Shown here: one piece after another, positions 15,107 to 22,964 of the stretch
How the letters are laid out: every line of letters starts with the position of its first letter
How positions within the stretch are numbered: the stretch's first letter is position 1
Origin: Pseudomonadota bacterium
GTDB lineage: Bacteria; Pseudomonadota; Gammaproteobacteria; Xanthomonadales; Rhodanobacteraceae
DNA: 41,639 bases
Assembly: GCA_021781425.1 (NCBI GenBank)
Contig: JAJXWU010000206.1
Span: 1-41,639, forward strand
Reading direction: 5' to 3'
The notes under the pieces: model-generated
Databases searched by the model: none
Seen by the model: only the letters and a program-made list of their open reading frames with translations
Told to the model about the DNA's origin: nothing
Position numbers and translations under genes: made by a program

Positions 15107-16278
15107 TCGAAATGGTAGTCCAGACCGGCAAACACGCGGGTGTAACTGACCACCGCCGGATCGGCCGAATCCGCACCGCCGATCGCGTAGCCCGTGCTGG
15201 CATGATAGCGCTCGGCGCCGGCGGACAATTCCCAATGCCCGATGCGCTTGCGCAGGTTCAGGTTTGCCGCGGCCGCGCCGAACGCACCGAGGCGGTAGTC
15301 GCTGGAAAAATCCGGTCCGCTGCCGGCGGCGAAGAACGGTGCGTAGAAGCGCGCGCGGCTCTGGCTGTAATAGCGCACGCCGGGTACCAGTTGCCAGCCA
15401 TCGCGCAGGTTCCGGTACCAGCTCGCTTCCAGGGTCAGTGAATGCTGGCCCCAACTGTTCGCGACCAGGCGCGAGTCCAGATGCAGCGCCGCGTCAGCGC
15501 CGAACGCGCGGCGATAGCGCACCAACCACGCGACTTCGCCGCGCCGATGCGGACGCGTATCGGGGTCCAGCGTGTCGCCCACCAAGACCAGCTTGTACGG
15601 ATCCGACAGATACCCGCTTTGATAATCGATCTGGATGCCGCTCTCGACCACGGATACGCGATCCAGCACCAGGCTCAGGCTGGCGAACGCCGACGTCGTG
15701 TTTTTCTCGGCGCGCTGGATGCGGCCGTAAAGCAAGGCGGCGAAGGGTTCGATGCGATCATGCGAAAAACTGCCGCCGAAACCCAGGGTCAGTGCGCTCG
15801 ACAATGGCAACGTGCGTTCGGCGCCGAGTGCGGTGGAGTGGTAGTCGCGCTCCTGCGAATACGACGCGCTGAACGTGCGCGTGTCGTTGCCGCCCGCATC
15901 GTGGGTCAGCGCCACCGTGGCCGCGCTGCGGTGATCGCGGATGGTCGCACCGCTCAAGACCTGGATCGGCCTGTTGTCCGGTCCGGGAATCACGTACCAC
16001 GGCGACGATCCGCTCATCACTTCGTGGGTCGCGTTCACGCTCAGCGTGTTGCGATCGCCGACCGGCGTGTTCAGCAGGAACTGTTGCGAATACACCTCGT
16101 AGCGGCGCGGATCGCCGAGCGACGGCGCCGACAGCGCATCCTCGCCGTAGATGTTGAAGCGATAACCGGCGTATTGCTCCGAAGCGGTTTCATCGGCCCG
16201 CACGGCGTTGTGCCCGGTCAACGCGGCCGAGGCGGCGAGCAGCAGCGACAGCGAGGGCGAAGGCCGCATCAATTGCAT
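15103..16278 (-). CDS. DUF3570 protein, predicted outer-membrane beta-barrel
   Basis: 391 aa from the ATG at 16278, chosen because GGGAGG lies 9 bases upstream; a second ATG at 16269 forms TGATG with the stop of the previous gene. A signal peptide covers about residues 1-28 (…HNAVRA). The rest is a series of alternating beta strands with aromatic girdles (for example WLVRYRRAFG, HSLTLEASWYRN, WQLVPGVRYYSQSR) ending in GLDYHFD, as in a beta-barrel whose final aromatic is one residue from the end. Residues 109-112 are SGAT. The DUF3570 family usually occurs with DUF4266, thioredoxin and ApbE genes, as far as I recall. Role unknown; perhaps an outer-membrane redox or transport partner of the flavinylation system. 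Confidence 0.85.
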   Translation of the reverse strand: MQLMRPSPSLSLLLAASAALTGHNAVRADETASEQYAGYRFNIYGEDALSAPSLGDPRRYEVYSQQFLLNTPVGDRNTLSVNATHEVMSGSSPWYVIPGPDNRPIQVLSGATIRDHRSAATVALTHDAGGNDTRTFSASYSQERDYHSTALGAERTLPLSSALTLGFGGSFSHDRIEPFAALLYGRIQRAEKNTTSAFASLSLVLDRVSVVESGIQIDYQSGYLSDPYKLVLVGDTLDPDTRPHRRGEVAWLVRYRRAFGADAALHLDSRLVANSWGQHSLTLEASWYRNLRDGWQLVPGVRYYSQSRARFYAPFFAAGSGPDFSSDYRLGAFGAAAANLNLRKRIGHWELSAGAERYHASTGYAIGGADSADPAVVSYTRVFAGLDYHFD

Positions 16279-16544
16279 CCGCACCCGCCTCCCGCTGCGC
16301 CGATCTCGCCGGAGGTGCCTTCCTTGCTGAAGTAGGCGTGTTGATTCATCGCCGCCTGCAGCGGGTCCGGATCCCAGCGCATGTCCCAGCGCGCCAGCCG
16401 ACCGCGCTGCCACGGCTGCACCGCTTGCATCGCACAGCCGCCGAGACAGACCAGCGCAATCAGCGCCAGCAGCCAGCGCAGGGCGCGTTCAGTGTGCCGG
16501 CGCTGGCCTGGCGATGAGTTCCGTGATTTCGCGTTTGAGCACAT
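16269..16544 (-). CDS. DUF4266 small lipoprotein with Cys-rich C-terminus
   Basis: 91 aa from the ATG at 16544 (AAGGA 5 bases upstream, inside the tlpA-like gene). The hydrophobic stretch RWLLALIALVCLGGC ends in a lipobox with Cys37. A shorter product from the CTG at 16481 would give a more normal lipoprotein leader; there is no ATG/GTG/TTG there, so the true start is uncertain. The mature part is only about 55 residues, with VQPWQRGRLARWDMRWDPDP, NQHAYFSKEG and the ending GGGCGCN, all DUF4266 traits. The C-terminal CGC could bind metal or form a disulfide acted on by the thioredoxin encoded next door. It overlaps both neighbours. Confidence 0.85.
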   Translation of the reverse strand: MCSNAKSRNSSPGQRRHTERALRWLLALIALVCLGGCAMQAVQPWQRGRLARWDMRWDPDPLQAAMNQHAYFSKEGTSGEIGAAGGGCGCN

Positions 16545-16995
16545 CGATGTCCTTCGGCTCGAAGCCGACATGGCGGTCGCGCACGATCCCCGAGCGGTCG
16601 ATCAGGTAGGACGAAGGCATGCCCTTCAATCCGAACGCCTGCGCAACGTCGCCGCGTGGATCTTGCAAAGCAGTGTACTTGACCGGGTGTTCGCGCAGAA
16701 ATGCCCTGGCGTCGTCGCTGTTCTCATCGAGGCCGACCGCGAGTATGGCGAATTCGGATACGGGAAAATCTGCCTGCAGGCCGTTGTACAGCGGCAACGA
16801 TTGCCGGCATGGACTGCACCAGGACGCCCAGAAATCCACCAGCACAACCTTGCCGCGGTAATCGGTCAAGGACACGGTATGCGTACCAGCGAACGGCGTC
16901 AGGGAAAAATCCGGCGCCGTGGCGCCGGGTTCCACTGCGCTCGCCGCACCGGCCGCGGCGAGCAACGCAGCGGCCAGTGCGATGCGCAGGCTCAT
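16489..16995 (-). CDS. TlpA/ResA-like periplasmic thioredoxin
   Basis: 168 aa. A signal peptide of about 20 residues (LLAAAGAASA) is followed by a thioredoxin fold of the AhpC/TSA-Redoxin type: VLVDFWASWCSPCRQS with the redox pair Cys60-Ser-Pro-Cys63, and the cis-Pro loop GMPSSYLIDRSG near residue 133. Such proteins reduce or oxidise cysteine pairs in the periplasm, for instance in cytochrome c or copper-site maturation. The ATG at 16995 overlaps the stop of the cupredoxin gene (ATGA). The 3' end overlaps the DUF4266 frame. In this operon the Cys-containing DUF4266 protein and the cupredoxin are the obvious candidate substrates, which is inference. Confidence 0.9.
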   Translation of the reverse strand: MSLRIALAAALLAAAGAASAVEPGATAPDFSLTPFAGTHTVSLTDYRGKVVLVDFWASWCSPCRQSLPLYNGLQADFPVSEFAILAVGLDENSDDARAFLREHPVKYTALQDPRGDVAQAFGLKGMPSSYLIDRSGIVRDRHVGFEPKDIDVLKREITELIARPAPAH

Positions 16996-17873
16996 TGCGC
17001 GGGGCACGTCGTGCCCGCAATTTGAGTCAGGCGCTGGATCGGCAGCGGCGTGTCGTTGGCATTGTTGTAACCGGGCACGTCCGAATGCCAGCTCACCGTG
17101 CCGTTGTTGCAGTCGGTGAAGGTGAAGGTGAGCGTGCCCCACAGGTCCGGCGGATTCGGTCCGGTTCCGACGCGGCGCACATCGCTCGGAGTGAAGTTCG
17201 GCGGGAAGCGCGCGCCGGTTTGCAGGATCGCGGGCAGGGTGACGGTATTGGTGGTGGTGTCGTAGCTGCCTTGTGCATAGATCCAGTTCTGGCCGCTGCC
17301 GTCGTTGGCGGTGCTGGCGACGGGTGTGTAGACGAACCAGATGGCGAGCATGTTGAAAGTGGTGCCGCCGGTGGCGAAGTTGGTGAATTCGAGCTGGAAG
17401 CCGTGGCCACCCTGGCTTGGGTTGTACCAGTTGCCGCTCAGATAGCCGCCCAGCGTGATCGGCGGCGGCGCTGCCGCGTTGACGACGATGCTGCCGACCA
17501 TGCCCATGCTGGCGTGCTGGTCGCAATGATAATTGATCGTGCCGGGCGTAGTGAAAGTGAGGGTGAACGACCAGTTGGCTGCCGACGGATTGCCGTCGCC
17601 GCCTTGACCGTCGCAACCGTTTGCGCAACGGAACGAGTTATCGTCGGCATGTACGTTGTGCGCCGCGCCGCCCAGATTCTGGAACGTGACACTGTCGCCA
17701 GCCGTTATCGTCAGCGGCGTCGGCGAGAAGGCGAGGACCGGGCTATTGCCATATCCGCCATAACCGCCGCCGGAGGATGTGCCGCCGACCTGCACGACCC
17801 AGGTATTGGCGTTAGCGCCGAGAGACAGGAAAAGCAGACACATTGCCAGCAAGCCGATGTGGAACGCACGCAT
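16992..17873 (-). CDS. Secreted cupredoxin fused to a GNWYxPxQxGHGF domain
   Basis: 293 aa, with AAGGAGG 7 bases before the ATG. Signal peptide to about residue 22 (GANA). Residues 24-132 form a plastocyanin-like domain: His72 (AAHNVH) and the loop Cys117-x2-His120-x4-Met125 are the four type-1 copper ligands. A pair of extra cysteines, C83 and C87, may make a disulfide. Residues 142-293 form a second domain with LSGNWYNPSQGGHGFQLEF, an IWFVYTP strand, WGTLTFTFTDCNNGTVSW and a final Cys290. I recall this domain in many secreted proteins of Xanthomonadales, without a known role. First gene of the redox operon; likely a periplasmic or extracellular electron carrier or copper store. Confidence 0.87.
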   Translation of the reverse strand: MRAFHIGLLAMCLLFLSLGANANTWVVQVGGTSSGGGYGGYGNSPVLAFSPTPLTITAGDSVTFQNLGGAAHNVHADDNSFRCANGCDGQGGDGNPSAANWSFTLTFTTPGTINYHCDQHASMGMVGSIVVNAAAPPPITLGGYLSGNWYNPSQGGHGFQLEFTNFATGGTTFNMLAIWFVYTPVASTANDGSGQNWIYAQGSYDTTTNTVTLPAILQTGARFPPNFTPSDVRRVGTGPNPPDLWGTLTFTFTDCNNGTVSWHSDVPGYNNANDTPLPIQRLTQIAGTTCPAQ

Positions 17874-17922
17874 GGGCAACCTCCTTATCCACGCAATAGC
17901 GGGTCGCGAGAAAACTAGCACC

Positions 17923-17934
17923 CGACCCGGGTCG
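17923..17934. promoter_or_regulatory. Perfect palindrome CGACCCGGGTCG in the divergent control region
   Basis: It lies in the 120-base gap between the redox operon (minus) and kdsB (plus), about 50 bases before the cupredoxin ATG. Flanking GCAC/GTGC extend the symmetry imperfectly. A binding site for a dimeric regulator is plausible. No clear -35/-10 pair is seen in the gap. Confidence 0.4.
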
Positions 17935-17993
17935 TGCCTACCGACCGCCGTCAGGTATCTTTCGTTGGCGCACTTGGGTAGGCTCGGCAACGC

Positions 17994-18785
17994 ATGAGCT
18001 TGCCGAACGAACCAATGCGCTTCGTCGTCGCCATTCCGGCGCGTTACGCCGCCACCCGCCTGCCGGGCAAGCCGCTGCGGCCGGTTGCCGGAGAGCCGAT
18101 GGTGCTGCACGTGGCGCGGCGCGCGCTGGCGGCTGGTGCTTCCGAAGTGGTGATCGCGACCGATGACACGCGCATAGCCGATGCTTTGCGCGCCGCTCCG
18201 GTGCGCGTGATAATGACGCGTGCCGATCACGCTTCGGGCAGCGATCGTCTCGCCGAATGCGCCGAACGGCTGCGTTGGTCCGACGATGCCGTCGTGGTGA
18301 ATTTGCAGGGCGACGAGCCGTTGGCACCGCCCGCCGGTATTCGTGCGGTCGCCGAATACCTGGTCGCGAGCGGCGCACCGGTGGCGACGCTGGCGGCACC
18401 CATCACCAGAGCGCAGGAGCTGTTCGATCCGAATTGCGTCAAAGTCGTGACCGGTCTCGATGGCCATGCCCTGTATTTCTCGCGCGCGCCGTTGCCGTGG
18501 GCGCGCGACGCGTTTGCACGCACGCGCGATGTTCTGCCGGCAGCGCCGAATTTTCTGCGCCATATCGGCATCTATGCCTATCGCGCCGGGTTTCTGCGTG
18601 CATTCGCCCGGCTTGCCCCGACTTCGGCCGAGCGCGCCGAATCCCTGGAGCAACTGCGTGTGCTGGAACACGGTTATCGCATCGCCGTGCGTCTGGCGCC
18701 GGAGCCGTTTCCGGGCGGCGTCGATACGCCGGAGGACCTGGCGCGGGTCGATGCAGTCTTGCGCCTGGCGCATAATGCGCACTGA
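17994..18785 (+). CDS. kdsB: 3-deoxy-manno-octulosonate cytidylyltransferase (CMP-KDO synthetase)
   Basis: 263 aa from the ATG at 17994; an internal ATG at 18015 would give the more usual start [10 protein letters not shown] and cannot be excluded. The enzyme activates KDO with CTP for lipopolysaccharide inner core synthesis in the cytosol. Seen: the nucleotide-binding [15 protein letters not shown] at residues 14-28, IATDD near 60, VNLQGDEPL near 102-110, and HIGIYAYR with [15 protein letters not shown] near the C-terminus, all family signatures. The next gene starts 21 bases after its stop on the same strand. Together with uvrC and pgsA this is a familiar gammaproteobacterial neighbourhood. 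Confidence 0.96.
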   Translation: MSLPNEPMRFVVAIPARYAATRLPGKPLRPVAGEPMVLHVARRALAAGASEVVIATDDTRIADALRAAPVRVIMTRADHASGSDRLAECAERLRWSDDAVVVNLQGDEPLAPPAGIRAVAEYLVASGAPVATLAAPITRAQELFDPNCVKVVTGLDGHALYFSRAPLPWARDAFARTRDVLPAAPNFLRHIGIYAYRAGFLRAFARLAPTSAERAESLEQLRVLEHGYRIAVRLAPEPFPGGVDTPEDLARVDAVLRLAHNAH

Positions 18786-18806
18786 TCCCGGAAACACGCA
18801 CCACGC

Positions 18807-20234
18807 ATGAACGCCAGAATCGCCGCTCCGGCATTGCCGCCTTCGCTGGATTGGGTGAATACCGACATTGCGCCCAATCTCGCCGCCCTGCACGGGCGCG
18901 TGACGCTGATTCATTTCTGGACGTTCGACTGCGTCAATTGCCGCAACGTGCTGCCGGATCTGCGCTACCTGGAAAACAAGTACCACGATGGACTGAGCGT
19001 GATCGGCGTGCACACGCCGAAATTCGAATATCAGCGGCATACCGAGCCGGTGCTCAAGGCCGTCAACCGCAACCATATCCGCCATCCGGTCGCGAACGAC
19101 CCGGAATACCTATTGTGGCAGGCTTACGGCGTCGAATCGTGGCCGACACTGGCGGTGATCGACGCCCAGGGCCAGCTCGCCGCGCTGCTGCCCGGCGAAG
19201 GCCGCCGCCAGGAAGCCGACACGCTGATCGCGCATCTGCTCGATGAAGCTGCAGTGCAGGATCTGCGCGTGTACGAATCCGACGTCGCGACCGTACGTCC
19301 GGAAGCGCGCGCGCCATTGCGCTTCCCGTCGCGCCTGGCGGTGGGGGAATCCAGCCTGTGGATTTCCGACAGCGGCCACAACCGCATCCTGGAATGCACT
19401 CACGACGGCCGCATCCTGCGCCAATACGGCTCGGGCAATCCGGGCTACTGGGATGGCCGTGGCCGCGACGCCGGTTTCACCGATCCGCAGGGTCTGGCCC
19501 TGGGCAAGGATGTGTTGTTCGTCGCGGACGTCGGCAACCATGCGCTACGCCGCGTGCGTCTGCTCAGCGGCGACGTGGACACGCTCGCCGGTACCGGTAC
19601 GCCGGGCCACGATCTGCCGAACGAAAATCTGGAGCCGGCCAAAGTGGCGATGTCCGCACCATCCGATGTCGCCGTGCTCGGCGACAACGTCTACATCGCC
19701 GTGTCCGGCCAGAACCAGATCTGGCAGCTCGACATGGTGCGCAACAAACTCGTGGTCCTGGCCGGCAGCGGACAACTGGGTCTGACCGACGGTGTCGGCG
19801 TGACCGCAAGCTTCGCCCAGCCATCCAGCCTGAGCCTGATCGGCCAGCAGCTCGTGATCGCCGATGCGGGCGCTTCGGCGATACGCCTGCTGCGTCTGCT
19901 CGACAATCGTGTCAGCACGCTGGTCGGTACGGGCCTGTACGATTTCGGCGACGCTGCCGGCAAGCGTGAGGACGCGCGTCTGCAGCATCCGCTCGCCGTG
20001 TGCGCGGATGCGCGTGGCCTGATTTTCGTCGCCGACAGCTACAACGGCAAGATCAAGGCGATCAACATGCGCAGCGGGGACGTGCGCACGTTGAATCTGC
20101 CGCATCGGCTGCAGGAGCCGGCAGGACTTGCGCTCGGCGCCGGGGCGCTGTGGGTCGCCAACACCAATGCGCACGAGATCCTGCGCGTGGATCTTGGCAG
20201 TGGACAGATCCGGCGCCTGACGATTTCCGAGTGA
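18807..20234 (+). CDS. Thioredoxin-like and NHL-repeat protein (NHLRC2-like)
   Basis: 475 aa. Residues about 10-150 form a thioredoxin-like domain with HFWTFDCVNCRNVLPDL, the pair Cys42-Val-Asn-Cys45, and ESWPTLAVID as the cis-Pro loop. Residues about 170-475 hold NHL repeats forming a beta-propeller, for example LWISDSGHNRILE, LFVADVGNHALRRV, LVIADAGASAIRLL and IFVADSYNGKIKAI. The same two-part layout occurs in animal NHLRC2 and in bacterial homologues. No signal peptide is seen, so it is probably cytosolic. It lies between kdsB and uvrC with gaps of 21 and 3 bases, so the three form an operon. Substrate unknown. Confidence 0.9.
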   Translation: MNARIAAPALPPSLDWVNTDIAPNLAALHGRVTLIHFWTFDCVNCRNVLPDLRYLENKYHDGLSVIGVHTPKFEYQRHTEPVLKAVNRNHIRHPVANDPEYLLWQAYGVESWPTLAVIDAQGQLAALLPGEGRRQEADTLIAHLLDEAAVQDLRVYESDVATVRPEARAPLRFPSRLAVGESSLWISDSGHNRILECTHDGRILRQYGSGNPGYWDGRGRDAGFTDPQGLALGKDVLFVADVGNHALRRVRLLSGDVDTLAGTGTPGHDLPNENLEPAKVAMSAPSDVAVLGDNVYIAVSGQNQIWQLDMVRNKLVVLAGSGQLGLTDGVGVTASFAQPSSLSLIGQQLVIADAGASAIRLLRLLDNRVSTLVGTGLYDFGDAAGKREDARLQHPLAVCADARGLIFVADSYNGKIKAINMRSGDVRTLNLPHRLQEPAGLALGAGALWVANTNAHEILRVDLGSGQIRRLTISE

Positions 20235-20237
20235 GCG

Positions 20238-22196
20238 GTGAGCGGGCCTGACGTCACCGCGGCGACCTTCGACGGCAAGCAGTTCGTCCGTACTCTGACC
20301 ACTTCGCCCGGCGTATACCGCATGCTCGATGCGCGCGCCGAGCCGTTGTACGTAGGCAAGGCCGGCAACCTGAAAAAGCGCGTCGGCAGTTATTTTCTGA
20401 AACCCGCATTGCAGCCTCGCATCGCGGCGATGGTGGCGCAGATCGCGCGCATCGAGGTCACGCTCACGCGCACCGAAGGCGAGGCGTTGTTGCTCGAGGC
20501 GCAGCTCATCAAGAGTTTGAAGCCGCGTTACAACATCCTGCTGCGCGACGACAAAAGCTACCCGTATATTTACCTTGGCAATGCGAAAGAGCCCGGAAAA
20601 TTGCCGACTTCGGCCACGCCGCCGTACGCCCGCAACTCCGAGCCACTTGCGGCGCGAGTGGCTCGCCCCCTCGACTCAAGGGAGCTGCAAGCGGAAACCG
20701 GACCCGACCCCGAGATTTACCCGCGCATGGCCTTTCATCGGGGCTCCAAGACCGGCAAGGGCGAATACTTCGGCCCGTATCCGAGTGCTTGGGCGGTGCG
20801 CGAAAGCCTGGACTTGATGCAGAAGCTGTTCCGGGTGCGCCAGTGCGAGGACAGCTATTTCCGCAACCGCTCGCGGCCCTGCCTGCAATACCAGATCGGG
20901 CGCTGCAGCGCGCCCTGCGTCGGCCTGATCAGCGCAGACCAATACCAGAAATCCATGCGCCACGCGGCCATGTTCCTGCACGGCAAGGGCGGCGACGTGG
21001 TCGAGGAACTCGGCGCGGCGATGGAAGAGGCCAGCGCCGCGTTGGAATTCGAGAAGGCCGCGCGCCTGCGCGACCAGATCGCCACGCTCAAGCGCCTGCA
21101 TGCGCAAGTGCACGTGCGCGGAGCCAGTGCCGATCTGGATGCGCTGGCCTGCCGCATCGAATCCGGAAGCGCCTGCGTGTCGGTGTTGTTCTTCCGCAAT
21201 GGCGTCAATCTGGGTTCGCGCGATTTCTTCCCGCGCCTGCCGACCGCCGCGGACGAAGGCGAAGTGCTCGCCGCGTTCGTTGCCCAGTACTACCTCGACA
21301 TGCCGGTGCCGCGCGAACTGCTGCTCAGCGACGCGCCGGACGATGCCGAAGTGCTCGCCGCGGCGCTGGCCGGGCAATCCGGGCATCCGGTCGAGATCAA
21401 GACCCGGGTGCGCAGTGGCCGCGCGCATTTTGTCGAACTCGCGCGCAAGAACGCGCAGGCGGCGCTCGCCGCACGCCTGGCCAGCCAGCAGACGATTCAC
21501 GAGCGCTTTGAATCGCTGCGCGAACTGCTGGAACTCGGCGACACGCCACAGCGTCTGGAATGTTTCGACATCAGCCATACCCTGGGCGAGGCGACGGTCG
21601 CGTCCTGCGTGATTTACGGTCCCGAAGGTCCGATCAAGTCCGCGTATCGGCGTTTCAATATTGCCGGCATCGAACCGGGTGACGATTACGCTGCCATGCG
21701 CCAGGCGTTGGAGCGCCGCTACAAGCGACTGCAGGCGGGCGAGGGCGTATTGCCGGACATCCTGCTGATCGACGGCGGCAAGGGTCAGGTCGCGCAAGCG
21801 CTGGATGCGCTCGCCGATCTGGGCGTGAGCGGGGTTTTGGTCCTGGGTATTGCCAAGGGTCCGGAACGGCGCTCCGGACACGAAAGCCTGATCCGCGGCG
21901 ACAACGGCAAAACGCTGTGGCCGGGGCCGGAATCGTCGGCTTTGCACCTATTGGATGCGATCCGCGACGAGGCGCACCGCTTCGCCATCACCGGCCATCG
22001 CCAGCGCCGCGAGAAGCTGCGCGAGAAAAGCCGGCTGGAAGAAATCGCCGGCGTCGGCGCCAGGCGGCGTTCGGCATTGCTGAAACACTTCGGCGGCATT
22101 GGCGGGGTCGCCGCCGCGGGCGTCGACGAGCTGGCCCAGGTCAATGGCGTGAGTCGCGAGCTGGCCGCAAAAATCTATTCGGCTTTCCATGGCTGA
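20238..22196 (+). CDS. uvrC: UvrABC excinuclease subunit C with an in-frame insertion
   Basis: 652 aa from a GTG at 20238, three bases after the previous stop. UvrC makes both incisions in nucleotide excision repair. Domains: GIY-YIG (PGVYRMLDARAEPLYVGKAGNL, residues 24-45), Cys-rich region (CLQYQIGRCSAPCVGLI), UVR domain (residues ~255-290), the RNase H-like endonuclease with ECFDISHTLGEATVASCV and LLIDGGKGQV, and a C-terminal helix-hairpin-helix pair. Between SYPYIYL and YPRMAFHRG, where homologues have about five residues, there are about 48 (114-161). This extra part is hydrophilic and contains a DNA palindrome at 20639-20665. The reading frame is intact, so the protein is probably functional. 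Confidence 0.96.
   Translation: MSGPDVTAATFDGKQFVRTLTTSPGVYRMLDARAEPLYVGKAGNLKKRVGSYFLKPALQPRIAAMVAQIARIEVTLTRTEGEALLLEAQLIKSLKPRYNILLRDDKSYPYIYLGNAKEPGKLPTSATPPYARNSEPLAARVARPLDSRELQAETGPDPEIYPRMAFHRGSKTGKGEYFGPYPSAWAVRESLDLMQKLFRVRQCEDSYFRNRSRPCLQYQIGRCSAPCVGLISADQYQKSMRHAAMFLHGKGGDVVEELGAAMEEASAALEFEKAARLRDQIATLKRLHAQVHVRGASADLDALACRIESGSACVSVLFFRNGVNLGSRDFFPRLPTAADEGEVLAAFVAQYYLDMPVPRELLLSDAPDDAEVLAAALAGQSGHPVEIKTRVRSGRAHFVELARKNAQAALAARLASQQTIHERFESLRELLELGDTPQRLECFDISHTLGEATVASCVIYGPEGPIKSAYRRFNIAGIEPGDDYAAMRQALERRYKRLQAGEGVLPDILLIDGGKGQVAQALDALADLGVSGVLVLGIAKGPERRSGHESLIRGDNGKTLWPGPESSALHLLDAIRDEAHRFAITGHRQRREKLREKSRLEEIAGVGARRRSALLKHFGGIGGVAAAGVDELAQVNGVSRELAAKIYSAFHG
20577..20714 (+). 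repeat. In-frame palindromic insertion inside uvrC
   Basis: About 46 codons that I do not expect from UvrC homologues. Its centre is a 27-base near-perfect palindrome at 20639-20665: 13-base arms (starting CGAGCCACT, ending AGTGGCTCG) with one G-T wobble around one central base. The limits are estimated from where the UvrC sequence resumes. Confidence 0.6.
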
Positions 22197-22221
22197 GCGC
22201 AGACGTGGCACACTCGCGCCC

Positions 22222-22791
22222 ATGCAACTGACTTGGCCGACCATACTCACCCTGTTCCGCATCGCTTTGTTGCCGGTGATGGTAGGCGTTTTCTATGCCG
22301 GTTTTCACGGGGCCAATATCGCCGCGGCGGTGATTTTCCTCGCCGCCGCGATCACCGATTGGCTGGACGGCTTCCTTGCGCGCCGCTTCGATCAATATTC
22401 GCGTTTCGGCGCATTTCTCGACCCCGTCGCCGACAAGTTGATGGTGGCGGTGACGCTGTTCCTGCTGGTGCAGGAAAATCCCACGCCCTTGCTGGCCATC
22501 GTCAGCGCGATCATCGTCGGCCGCGAAATCGCCATTTCCGCGCTGCGCGAATGGATGGCTGAAATCGGCGCGCGCGGTCTGGTAAAGGTGGCCATGCTCG
22601 GCAAGATCAAGACCGTGATGCAGATCGTGGCCATCGTCGTGCTGCTGTACCAGCACGAGTCGGCCGGATTTCGTCTGTTCCACGTCGGTGAGGCATTGCT
22701 CGTCGTCGCCGCTGCGCTGACGATCTGGTCGGGGTTGGACTATCTGCGCGCGGCCTGGCCGGCGATGCGCGGCGATCACCCGCCGTCATGA
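22222..22791 (+). CDS. pgsA: CDP-diacylglycerol--glycerol-3-phosphate 3-phosphatidyltransferase
   Basis: 189 aa from the ATG at 22222, which gives the family start MQLTWPTILTLFRI; an ATG at 22189 inside the uvrC end would add 11 residues without homology. PgsA makes phosphatidylglycerol phosphate in the inner membrane. The CDP-alcohol phosphotransferase signature is complete: Asp46-x2-Asp49-Gly50-x2-Ala53-Arg54-x8-Gly63-x3-Asp67-x3-Asp71. Four to five membrane spans are visible. It follows uvrC closely, as in E. coli, and its end carries the promoter of the tRNA-Gly gene. Confidence 0.96.
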   Translation: MQLTWPTILTLFRIALLPVMVGVFYAGFHGANIAAAVIFLAAAITDWLDGFLARRFDQYSRFGAFLDPVADKLMVAVTLFLLVQENPTPLLAIVSAIIVGREIAISALREWMAEIGARGLVKVAMLGKIKTVMQIVAIVVLLYQHESAGFRLFHVGEALLVVAAALTIWSGLDYLRAAWPAMRGDHPPS

Positions 22792-22797
22792 CCGCTG

Positions 22798-22825
22798 TTG
22801 CCAACCGCGGCGCAACCCGTATAAT
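22798..22825 (+). promoter_or_regulatory. Sigma70 promoter for the tRNA-Gly gene
   Basis: TTGCCA (22798-22803) and TATAAT (22820-22825) with a 16-base spacer, 13 bases before the tRNA. The -35 lies directly after the pgsA stop. Confidence 0.8.
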
Positions 22826-22837
22826 GCACGCCCTCGC

Positions 22838-22913
<76 letters not shown>

Positions 22914-22964
22914 AGTTTTTCAATTGCGAAAGATCGGGCGTCCTGCCGCGATTTTCGCCTCGCG

